6,735 nucleotides of DNA from Synergistaceae bacterium (GTDB taxonomy: Bacteria; Synergistota; Synergistia; Synergistales; Aminobacteriaceae): contig JAFVEW010000153.1 of NCBI GenBank assembly GCA_017475805.1, positions 1 to 6,735 of the forward strand. Direction: 5' to 3'. A program made the translations under genes and the position numbers. Below the pieces are notes generated by a model, which saw only the letters and a program-made list of their open reading frames with translations, made no database searches and was not told the origin of the DNA. Positions 1 to 5,240 of this stretch are shown here, piece by piece (position 1 is the stretch's first letter; each line of letters starts with the position of its first letter).

Positions 1-452
1 GTTGAGGCTTCCGTGAATTTTTGACTCTCTGCAGCGAACGTCATTTCGCGTCTTGCAAGAGTTGCTTCACGCGACATAATTTCTTTTTCGCGGGCATTGA
101 CCTGAGTCTCACGGCCTAACAACATCGTAGAAGTTCCTGAAATTTCTTTTGTCTTACCGGCTAAGGCTGAAGCACGGGAGGCAAAATCTTTTTCGTTCTT
201 TGCCAAAGCTGACTCACGTTCCGCAAGAGACGTCGCAAGGGCTTCAAGCTCTGCGGCTTTCTCGTTAAGAGCGTTCTCTTTGAGTGTCAGTTCGTCAGGG
301 GCTTCAGGTTCTGTCGGCACCTCTGCAGGGGCTTCTGTCGGGGCTTCGGCGACAACTTCAGGTTCTACAGGGGCTGCTTCAGGCTCATCGGCATAAACTG
401 CAGGAGCAAAAGAGATTAAAAGCAACATTAATAACGCTGTTTTTCTGAACAT
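1..452 (-). CDS. Secreted coiled-coil protein with Pro/Glu/Ala-rich linker, 5' part only
   Basis: I do not recognise a named family. The frame is open from an ATG at 450-452 to the window edge, giving 150 complete residues; the 3' end is missing. Seen: residues 1-21 form a signal peptide (Arg-Lys at 3-4, hydrophobic core 6-16, likely cleavage after VYA at 21), so the product is exported. Residues 22-52 are a low-complexity linker rich in Pro, Glu and Ala (EAP, PTE, EPE units). Residues 53-150 are a charged helical stretch with Ala, Leu and repeated Arg-Glu pairs at roughly heptad spacing (ERESAL, GRETQV, AREKEI, SREATL), which predicts a coiled coil. There are no Cys residues. AAGGAGGAA at 461-469 fixes the start. 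It is transcribed divergently from the DUF488 gene. Inference: a periplasmic or envelope-attached structural protein, possibly with a C-terminal anchoring domain outside the window. Confidence 0.85.
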   Translation of the reverse strand, partial: MFRKTALLMLLLISFAPAVYADEPEAAPVEPEVVAEAPTEAPAEVPTEPEAPDELTLKENALNEKAAELEALATSLAERESALAKNEKDFASRASALAGKTKEISGTSTMLLGRETQVNAREKEIMSREATLARREMTFAAESQKFTEAS

Positions 453-460
453 TTTATAAA

Positions 461-469
461 TTCCTCCTT
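461..469 (-). promoter_or_regulatory. Ribosome binding site of the coiled-coil protein gene
   Basis: The minus strand reads AAGGAGGAA eight bases upstream of the ATG at 452. It is a near-perfect Shine-Dalgarno sequence, which supports the start of an open frame that runs off the window. Confidence 0.85.
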
Positions 470-491
470 GAGAAAAATTTTTCTGTTCGTA

Positions 492-500
492 ATTCTATCA
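492..500 (-). promoter_or_regulatory. Probable extended -10 promoter of the coiled-coil protein gene
   Basis: The minus strand reads TGATAGAAT, an extended -10 (TGn followed by TAGAAT at 492-497). Transcription would start near 485, giving a leader of about 33 bases that includes the Shine-Dalgarno. No good TTGACA lies 16-18 bases upstream; the -35 position (about 515-520) falls inside the TTAGGAG/TTAGGAA repeat. Confidence 0.5.
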
Positions 501-511
501 TTATTAATTCA

Positions 512-530
512 ATTAGGAGTTAGGAATTAG
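512..530. repeat. Intergenic TTAGGAG/TTAGGAA repeat, copy 1
   Basis: The sequence ATTAGGAGTTAGGAATTAG consists of tandem TTAGGAR units. The same units occur at 5209-5240 and, inverted, at 5291-5316. All are intergenic, so this is a dispersed short repeat rather than coding sequence. Here it lies between two divergent -10 elements and covers the -35 position of both. Confidence 0.7.
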
Positions 531-543
531 AAAGTAAAAGACT

Positions 544-552
544 TGTTATAAT
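544..552 (+). promoter_or_regulatory. Probable extended -10 promoter of the DUF488/dual-OB unit
   Basis: TGTTATAAT is a perfect extended -10 (TGn then TATAAT at 547-552). No convincing -35 is present; the spacing places it in the repeat at 512-530. The expected transcription start, about 558-560, coincides with the start of the AAGGAGG ribosome binding site at 560-566, so the mRNA would begin almost at its Shine-Dalgarno. Confidence 0.6.
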
Positions 553-559
553 TAGCTTC

Positions 560-566
560 AAGGAGG
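560..566 (+). promoter_or_regulatory. Ribosome binding site of the DUF488 gene, unusually long spacing
   Basis: AAGGAGG ends 14 bases before the ATG at 581, longer than the usual 6-10. An ATG at 568 is only one base from the site, is in another frame and would give a 17-codon peptide. In the DUF488 frame a TAG at 575-577 excludes any upstream start, so 581 is kept because MILYTIGFT matches the family N-terminus. Confidence 0.65.
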
Positions 567-580
567 AATGAATATAGATA

Positions 581-1024
581 ATGATTCTCTACACAATAGG
601 CTTCACGCAAAAGTCAGCTGAAACTTTCTTTGAAACGCTTAAATATAGGGGCGTAAAAATCTTAGTTGACGTTCGATTATTTAATTCTACACAGTTGGCG
701 GGCTTTACAAAGAAAAATGATCTTAAATATTTTCTTAAAGCTATTTGTGATTGCGATTATGCTCACTGCGCCAATTATACTCCGACGAAAAAAATTTTGG
801 ATGATTACAAAAACGAAAAAATTACTTGGAAAGATTACGAAGTTCAATATAAATTTTTAATGGACGAGCGAAAATCCGTTGAAGATTTTATAGAGCAATT
901 TAACGGGATTTATAATCCTGTTTGCTTACTCTGCGCCGAGCCGACACCGGAACATTGTCATCGAAGATTATTCGCCGAGATGATAGCTGAAAAATTAGAC
1001 GACGTTGAAATTAAACATTTATAA
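581..1024 (+). CDS. DUF488 family protein
   Basis: This 147-residue protein has the length and motifs of the DUF488 family (COG3189/COG5483 type), whose biochemical activity is not settled. Seen: the N-terminal strand YTIGFT (residues 4-9), LVDVR (28-32) with the conserved Asp30 and Arg32, TQLAGFTKKNDLKYFL (37-52), and the C-terminal signature CLLCAEPTPEHCHRRL (115-130) with Cys118, Glu120, Cys126, His127 and Arg128. Three more cysteines (56, 58, 63) sit in the middle. No signal peptide or membrane segment is seen, so it is cytoplasmic. The Cys/His/Arg cluster suggests a catalytic or metal site (inference). It is the first gene of a two-gene unit; the dual-OB-like gene follows after 11 bp, and I recall these two families occurring next to each other in other genomes. 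Family assignment is firm; function is open. Confidence 0.9.
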   Translation: MILYTIGFTQKSAETFFETLKYRGVKILVDVRLFNSTQLAGFTKKNDLKYFLKAICDCDYAHCANYTPTKKILDDYKNEKITWKDYEVQYKFLMDERKSVEDFIEQFNGIYNPVCLLCAEPTPEHCHRRLFAEMIAEKLDDVEIKHL

Positions 1025-1035
1025 ATAAAAGTAAA

Positions 1036-1710
1036 ATGAAAATTGACGCTGTGATAATGGCAAAGTCGACGATGTGGGGAAATTTCTGCGTTGCTGGAAT
1101 TGACGTCGAGACGGGCGCATGGGTCCGTTTCGTTGCTTTTGAAACGGGAGAGCCTCTTGCAGATTTTAATCTGATGTTCGTAAACGCTCCTGGAAGCTGT
1201 GAAGTTTTAGATGTCGGACGAATAGGAATAGCTCGGCGAGTTCCTAAAAATAATCACACTGAAGACCTGATGATTAAATACACGCCATGGCTCAAAATGG
1301 GGCGGATGAAATTGGAAGAAGTTTTCAAAATTCATGAGCCTGAAAATCATAAATTTATTTTTGGGACGCCTCGAAATTACGTTGATGTGTCAGAAATGCA
1401 AAGATTAAAATTAAATTATTCGCTGATATTAATAAAAGTTGAAAATCTAAAAATTTCCTTTGTCGAGAATTTTCACGGCGACATTCGAGGCAGAGCAGAT
1501 TTCATTTACAACGACGTTGAATACACAGATATTCGCGTTACTGATCCTTATTATGAATTTAATGACAGCCTGATAAAAAATTATTATCTTAAAACCGACG
1601 CGGCTTATTTAGTCATGAGTATGCCGTCAAAACCCTTCGAGAAAAACGGAAAATATTATAAACTTATCGCAAAAATTTTCCCCGCACGTGTCAGCGAGGC
1701 TCTCAATTAA
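1036..1710 (+). CDS. Dual OB domain-like protein, partner of DUF488
   Basis: The 224-residue product resembles proteins annotated as 'dual OB domain-containing' (two OB folds, expected to bind nucleic acid). Seen: an N-terminal block with CVAGIDVETGAWVRFV (residues 18-33), matching the family pattern C-x-A-G-x-D-x-x-T-G-x-W-x-R; a middle IRVTDPYYE segment (166-174); and a C-terminal block LVMSMPSKPF followed by YYKLIAKIFP (207-216), matching the family ending 'yKLIA-I'. No signal peptide or membrane helix is present. ATG 1036 has no good Shine-Dalgarno (AAATAAAAGTAAA precedes it) and lies 11 bp after the DUF488 stop, so translation is probably coupled; the family N-terminus starts at this Met. 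Its stop TAA overlaps that of the convergent STAS gene. Inference: it recognises a DNA or RNA substrate for the DUF488 protein. The family call rests on memory of motifs, not a search. Confidence 0.7.
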   Translation: MKIDAVIMAKSTMWGNFCVAGIDVETGAWVRFVAFETGEPLADFNLMFVNAPGSCEVLDVGRIGIARRVPKNNHTEDLMIKYTPWLKMGRMKLEEVFKIHEPENHKFIFGTPRNYVDVSEMQRLKLNYSLILIKVENLKISFVENFHGDIRGRADFIYNDVEYTDIRVTDPYYEFNDSLIKNYYLKTDAAYLVMSMPSKPFEKNGKYYKLIAKIFPARVSEALN

Positions 1711-2030
1711 CTTGCTGCAGCAGGCATTACGTCCATAGTTTTATCAATGCCGGTCATTTTGAAAATACTCATGACGTCTTCAGGGACGTTAATAATTTTT
1801 ACGCCCGCCGGATATTTTTTAGCAAGTTTGAAAAAAAGTCTAAGTCCAAGACTTGAAATGTAAAGCAAATTTTTGAGATCTAAAATTATTCCTTTGATAG
1901 TGTCAGCTCCCTTTGACAGAGCGTTATCAATTTTTAACTCTGCGGCCTCGCAAGTTTTTGTGTCAAGGCTTCCTGCAATCGAAATCAAACATTCTTTGTC
2001 TTTAACTTCAGTAGTCATTTTGAAACTCAT
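1707..2030 (-). CDS. Single-domain STAS protein, anti-sigma factor antagonist-like
   Basis: The 107-residue product is a lone STAS domain, as in SpoIIAA/RsbV-type anti-anti-sigma factors that bind an anti-sigma kinase when unphosphorylated. Seen: ISIAGSLDTKTCEAAE (residues 16-31), where the family usually has 'l.G.lD..ta', then IILDLKNLLYISSLGLRLFF (48-67), the hallmark strand-loop-helix. By alignment with SpoIIAA 'DSSG', Ser59 is the likely phosphorylation site and Ser60 the next residue. IINVPEDVMSIFKMTGIDK (79-97) is the usual C-terminal strand and helix. Met1 and Met5 are both possible starts; neither has a strong Shine-Dalgarno (GAGAG lies about 13 bases before Met1). No kinase, phosphatase or sigma gene adjoins it, so the partner is unknown; a role in a stress or envelope-signalling switch is inference. 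Confidence 0.88.
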   Translation of the reverse strand: MSFKMTTEVKDKECLISIAGSLDTKTCEAAELKIDNALSKGADTIKGIILDLKNLLYISSLGLRLFFKLAKKYPAGVKIINVPEDVMSIFKMTGIDKTMDVMPAAAS

Positions 2031-2066
2031 TTTTTAATAGACACTCTCTTTCATAAAATTTCAGCT

Positions 2067-2075
2067 ATTCTAACA
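2067..2075 (-). promoter_or_regulatory. Probable extended -10 promoter of the STAS gene
   Basis: The minus strand reads TGTTAGAAT, an extended -10 ending in TAGAAT (2067-2072). Transcription would begin near 2060, giving a leader of about 30 bases. The -35 position (about 2090-2095) adjoins the -10 element of the divergent peptidase promoter, so the two promoters overlap. Confidence 0.5.
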
Positions 2076-2096
2076 AAAAAATTTTTTATTTCACGC

Positions 2097-2102
2097 TATA
2101 AT
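2097..2102 (+). promoter_or_regulatory. Probable -10 element of the secreted peptidase gene
   Basis: TATAAT is followed 46 bases later by the ATG at 2149. It lacks the TG extension seen at the other promoters here and has no clear -35; instead an A7T6 tract (2075-2087) lies just upstream and may act as an A-tract or UP-like element. Confidence 0.5.
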
Positions 2103-2133
2103 AATAAAATTCAATAATTCACGCAGATTTTTG

Positions 2134-2140
2134 TAAGGAG
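2134..2140 (+). promoter_or_regulatory. Ribosome binding site of the secreted peptidase gene
   Basis: TAAGGAG lies eight bases before ATG 2149, an ordinary strong site that fixes the start directly at the signal peptide. Confidence 0.8.
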
Positions 2141-2148
2141 TTTTTACT

Positions 2149-2883
2149 ATGAAAAAAATCTTGGCAGTTTTTATTATTCTTGCGTCAAGTTTTGCTGCAT
2201 TTGCAGATGGATTCCGAGTTATTCCTTATCCTGACGGCTTAGACACTATGAGCGAAGGCGCCTCATCAGCACCATATGTGATTAATCACGATTTTTCGAT
2301 TTATTTCGACACTCTCACAGACTATTTTGAACTCAAACCGAGTAAAAACAGAGTAATTATTTCTAATTATCCGACTTATCAACAGACCAGAGAAAATACC
2401 TGCGGCCCTGCTGCTGCTCTCACTGTGCTTTATTATTTCGGAGTGAAAAATTATGACGAAATGTCTTTAGCACGCGAGATGAAAACTAAACCTTATCCAA
2501 TCGGAACTAATCCGGCAGATATGCTTGAATTTTTTGAAAAAATCGGATGGAAAACTCAAAGCAGCTTAAATCGCGAGCCTTTTGAAAATTATTCGGATTT
2601 TCAAGATTTTATAATTTCAAACGTATCTGAAAATATTCCAGTAATGGTCGAAAATGTCGACTGGGGCGGACATTGGCGCGTCATTATCGGTTACGACACA
2701 ATGGGAACAAAGACCACTCTTGATGATGTTTTAATCATGGCTGACCCTTACGACACCTGCGATCATAAACAAGACGGTTATGTTGTAAACAACGGCGAAA
2801 AATTTTTCTCGATGTGGTTCGACCATTCAATGCTTCCGGAAGAACAACGAACTCAGCCTTTTATAATTGCAAGCCCCCGCTGA
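2149..2883 (+). CDS. Secreted C39-like (papain-fold) cysteine peptidase
   Basis: The 244-residue product belongs to the peptidase C39-like group. Seen: a signal peptide at residues 1-19 (Lys2-Lys3, hydrophobic 4-16, cleavage likely after AFA), so it acts outside the cytoplasm. About 50 residues of linker follow. The catalytic block is NYPTYQQTRENTCGPAAALT (73-92): Cys85 is the predicted nucleophile, followed by the typical Gly-Pro-Ala-Ala, with Gln78/Gln79 available for the oxyanion hole. His175 in GGHWRVIIGYD (173-183) is the predicted general base, and Asp199 in ADPYD (198-202) the third member. It is not linked to an ABC transporter or peptide precursor, so it is not an obvious bacteriocin-leader peptidase like true C39. 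It could cleave wall or extracellular peptides. An extended -10 for serC starts exactly at its stop codon, so it probably forms its own short unit with read-through into serC. Confidence 0.87.
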   Translation: MKKILAVFIILASSFAAFADGFRVIPYPDGLDTMSEGASSAPYVINHDFSIYFDTLTDYFELKPSKNRVIISNYPTYQQTRENTCGPAAALTVLYYFGVKNYDEMSLAREMKTKPYPIGTNPADMLEFFEKIGWKTQSSLNREPFENYSDFQDFIISNVSENIPVMVENVDWGGHWRVIIGYDTMGTKTTLDDVLIMADPYDTCDHKQDGYVVNNGEKFFSMWFDHSMLPEEQRTQPFIIASPR

Positions 2884-2889
2884 TATAAT
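2881..2889 (+). promoter_or_regulatory. Extended -10 promoter of serC-serA, overlapping the peptidase stop codon
   Basis: TGATATAAT is a perfect extended -10, and its TGA is the stop codon of the peptidase gene. Transcription would start near 2896 and give a leader of about 31 bases with AAGGAG at 2912-2917. The leader is too short for a riboswitch or T-box. No terminator separates the two genes. Confidence 0.6.
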
Positions 2890-2911
2890 AGCAGCGAAAA
2901 AATTTAATTTT

Positions 2912-2917
2912 AAGGAG
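2912..2917 (+). promoter_or_regulatory. Ribosome binding site that places the serC start at a TTG codon
   Basis: AAGGAG ends nine bases before TTG 2927. The frame is open further upstream to 2867, within the peptidase gene, but only the TTG start has this site and gives the SerC N-terminus MSRVFNFSAGP. The next in-frame ATG is at codon 34, inside the conserved domain. Confidence 0.85.
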
Positions 2918-2926
2918 ATTTTTAAC

Positions 2927-4012
2927 TTGAGCAGAGTATTTAATTTCAGCGCAGGTCCCGCTGTTTTACCTGAAGAAGTTTTGAAGACCGCGCAGTCAGA
3001 AATGCTTGAATATAAAGATTCCGGCATGTCCGTAATGGAAATGAGCCACCGTTCTAAAGACTTTGAAAATATTTTAGACGAGGCAGAAAAAGATATTCGC
3101 ACTCTCATGAATATTCCAGATAATTATAAAGTTTTATTTTTGCAGGGCGGCGGCTGCACTCAGTTCGCTATGATACCGATGAACTTAATGAAAAATAAAG
3201 TCGCTGACTATATCGTTACCGGCCAATGGTCAAAGAAAGCTGCGGCTGAAGCAAAAATTTTCGGAACTGTCAACGAAGCCGCAAGCAGTGCAGACAAAAA
3301 TTTTTCGTATATTCCTGATTTAAGCGACTTGAAAATTTCAGACAATGCCGATTATGTTTATATTTGCCAAAATGAAACCGTTCACGGCACAACAATTCGT
3401 AACTTGCCCAACACTAAGGGCAAAGTTTTAGTTGCTGACGTTTCATCAATGTTTTTGAGTGAATCTGTTGACGTAACTAAATACGGCATAATTTGGGGCG
3501 GAGTTCAAAAGAATGTCGGCCCGGCAGGAGTTACGATTGTTATAATTCGTGAAGATTTAATCCGTGATGATGTTTTGCCTTTCACGCCCACGATGATGAA
3601 ATATAAAACTCACGCAGATAATAAATCGCTTTTCAATACGCCTCCTTGCTACAATATTTATATCTGCGGACTTGTTTTCAAATGGCTTCTGAAACTCGGC
3701 GGAACTTCGGAAATGAAAAAAATCAACGAAGCTAAAGCGAAAATTCTTTATGATTATCTTGACGGGTCAAAAATTTTTCACGGAACTGTCGAGAAAAAAG
3801 ACCGTTCGCTTATGAATGTTCCGTTCGTAACAGGAAGCAAAGAACTTGACGCTGAATTTGTAGCGGCGGCTGATAAAGCGGGCTTAAAAAATATTAAAGG
3901 CCATCGTTCCGTCGGCGGCATGAGAGCATCTCTTTATAACGCTATGCCGATTGAAGGCGTTAAAGCTCTCGTGAATTTCATGGCTGAATTTGAGAAAGGA
4001 CACGCTAAATAA
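2927..4012 (+). CDS. serC: Phosphoserine aminotransferase
   Basis: SerC converts 3-phosphohydroxypyruvate and glutamate to O-phosphoserine and 2-oxoglutarate, using PLP, in the cytoplasm; the same enzyme type can also act in vitamin B6 synthesis in some bacteria. Starting at TTG 2927 the protein has 361 residues, almost the length of the E. coli enzyme. Seen: FNFSAGPAVLPEEVL (5-19), VMEMSHRSKDF (36-46) with His41-Arg42, the GGG loop at 74-76, Trp101 (cofactor stacking), NETVHG (149-154), Asp171, and the PLP lysine Lys195 in GGVQKNVGPAGVTIVI (191-206). FNTPP (236-240) and KGHRSVGGMRASLYNAMP (324-341) complete the class V aminotransferase pattern of SerC. No key residue is missing. It is the first gene of the serC-serA unit, with serA starting on the base after its stop. 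Confidence 0.96.
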   Translation: MSRVFNFSAGPAVLPEEVLKTAQSEMLEYKDSGMSVMEMSHRSKDFENILDEAEKDIRTLMNIPDNYKVLFLQGGGCTQFAMIPMNLMKNKVADYIVTGQWSKKAAAEAKIFGTVNEAASSADKNFSYIPDLSDLKISDNADYVYICQNETVHGTTIRNLPNTKGKVLVADVSSMFLSESVDVTKYGIIWGGVQKNVGPAGVTIVIIREDLIRDDVLPFTPTMMKYKTHADNKSLFNTPPCYNIYICGLVFKWLLKLGGTSEMKKINEAKAKILYDYLDGSKIFHGTVEKKDRSLMNVPFVTGSKELDAEFVAAADKAGLKNIKGHRSVGGMRASLYNAMPIEGVKALVNFMAEFEKGHAK

Positions 4013-5200
4013 ATGCTTGAGCCTAAAGAAAGAAAAATTTTATGCCTGAATAATATCGCCAAAATCGGCCTCGAAAAATTCCGCAAAGGCTATTCAATCA
4101 CCGAAGATATTAACGAAGCTGCAGGAATTTTAGTTCGCAGTGCGGATATGTTCACTATGAAATTTCCCGAAGGTTTGCGAGCAATCGCGCGTGCAGGTGC
4201 CGGAGTTAATAATATTCCCATTGATAAATGCTCTGAAGCTGGAATTGTCGTTTTCAACACGCCCGGAGCAAATGCAAATTCAGTTAAAGAATTAGTTTTA
4301 GCAGGATTATTTTTAGCTTCGAGAGATATTTACGGCGGAATTAAATGGGTTAAAGAAAATTCGAGCGACGAAAATATCACGAAATCGGCTGAAAAAGCAA
4401 AGAAAAATTTTGCGGGCAATGAAATTTCAGGAAAGACTCTCGGCGTCGTAGGCTTGGGAGCTATCGGCGTCAGGGTTGCTAATGCCGCTATAGCTTTAGG
4501 AATGAATGTCTTAGGCTATGATCCTTATCTTTCGTTAAAATCCGCGTGGATGTTAAGTCCGATGATTAAACATGCCGACACTGCCGAAGAAGTTTACGCT
4601 GAGAGCGATTTCATTACAATTCATGTTCCGGCGATGGAGAGCACGAAAAAAATGATTAATGCCCAAGCTATTTCAAAAATGAAATACGGGATAAAAATCT
4701 TAAATTTCGCACGCGATGTCTTAGTTGATGAAGATGCTTTGAAATACGCATTAGAGTCAGGCCAAGTTGCGAAATATATTTCGGATTTTCCGAACTCTTT
4801 AAGCGCGAATTTGCCGAACGCCATAGTCCTGCCTCACTTAGGAGCTTCAACAGAAGAAGCAGAAGATAACTGTGCGGTCATGGCGGCCGTTCAGCTTCAA
4901 GATTACTTAGATAACGGAAACATTACTAATTCCGTGAATTTTCCTGAGTTAAACGCCGGAGTCTGCGGAGCTGAGGCTCGAGTTGCCATTCTTCACAGAA
5001 ATATTCCTAACATGTTATCGCAAATTACGTCGTTCTTCGGGAAAAACAATTTGAACATTGAGAATTTATTAAATAAAGCTAAAGGGCAATATGCCTGCAC
5101 GCTCTTGGATATTTCTCACAAAATGCCTGATGATACGACAGAAAGATTAAAAGAGATTGACGGAGTTTTAAGAGTTAGAAGAGTTAAAGAAAGAAGCTAA
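4013..5200 (+). CDS. serA: D-3-phosphoglycerate dehydrogenase with C-terminal ACT domain
   Basis: SerA oxidises 3-phosphoglycerate to 3-phosphohydroxypyruvate with NAD, the committed step to serine. It has 395 residues, the short ACT-containing type. Seen: N-terminal substrate half with ARAGAGVNNIP (59-69) and NTPGANANSVKEL (82-94); Rossmann motif VVGLGAIG (145-152) with Asp170 for the NAD ribose; catalytic Arg234 in NFARDVLVDE and His275 in LPHLGASTEE. Odd: no acidic residue lies between Asp258 and His275, where the usual catalytic Glu of the His-Glu pair is expected, and this loop is about 11 residues shorter than in E. coli. The ACT domain is about 323-395; His328, Asn330 and Asn348 align by spacing with the serine-binding His344, Asn346 and Asn364 of E. 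coli SerA, so serine feedback inhibition is likely. The start ATG follows the serC stop directly (TAAATG); AAAGGA lies at 3995-4000 inside serC, so translation is coupled. Confidence 0.95.
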   Translation: MLEPKERKILCLNNIAKIGLEKFRKGYSITEDINEAAGILVRSADMFTMKFPEGLRAIARAGAGVNNIPIDKCSEAGIVVFNTPGANANSVKELVLAGLFLASRDIYGGIKWVKENSSDENITKSAEKAKKNFAGNEISGKTLGVVGLGAIGVRVANAAIALGMNVLGYDPYLSLKSAWMLSPMIKHADTAEEVYAESDFITIHVPAMESTKKMINAQAISKMKYGIKILNFARDVLVDEDALKYALESGQVAKYISDFPNSLSANLPNAIVLPHLGASTEEAEDNCAVMAAVQLQDYLDNGNITNSVNFPELNAGVCGAEARVAILHRNIPNMLSQITSFFGKNNLNIENLLNKAKGQYACTLLDISHKMPDDTTERLKEIDGVLRVRRVKERS

Positions 5201-5208
5201 GAAAAGCA

Positions 5209-5240
5209 ATTAGGAATTAGGAGTTAGGAAGTAGGAAGTT
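5209..5240. repeat. TTAGGA-type repeat, copy 2 (left arm of an inverted repeat)
   Basis: This stretch is a run of TTAGGAA, TTAGGAG, TTAGGAA and GTAGGAA units directly after the serA stop. The 10-base core TAGGAGTTAG (5218-5227) is perfectly inverted at 5298-5307. About 23 of 31 positions match the reverse complement of the right arm and its flank. The family is shared with 512-530. Confidence 0.75.

Noticed and set aside
568..621. A 17-codon open frame starting at ATG 568 as a leader peptide of the DUF488 unit
   Set aside because: The ATG is one base from the AAGGAGG, too close for initiation, and the peptide has no codon run suggesting attenuation. No hairpin follows.
666..860. A 64-codon plus-strand frame inside the DUF488 gene
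   Set aside because: It lies in another frame of a gene with clear family motifs, has no ribosome site and shows no recognisable domain.
2867..2926. Extended serC start inside the peptidase gene (TTG at 2867)
   Set aside because: The extra 20 residues do not match SerC, there is no ribosome site there, and the -10 element and Shine-Dalgarno fall within this stretch.
2890..2926. Riboswitch or T-box upstream of serC
   Set aside because: The predicted leader is about 31 bases, too short for either, and no hairpin or T-box sequence is visible.
2827..3108. A 93-codon minus-strand frame across the peptidase/serC junction
   Set aside because: It is antisense to two well-supported genes, lacks a ribosome site and has composition expected of a reverse-complement shadow.
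4621..4850. Two minus-strand frames antisense to serA
   Set aside because: They overlap the NAD domain of serA, have no ribosome site and overlap each other in different frames.
5171..5196. Possible extra copy of the TTAGGA repeat inside the end of serA (AGAGTTAGAAGAGTTA)
   Set aside because: It encodes a normal ACT-domain C-terminus (VLRVRRVKER), and the resemblance is explained by purine-rich Arg/Val codons.
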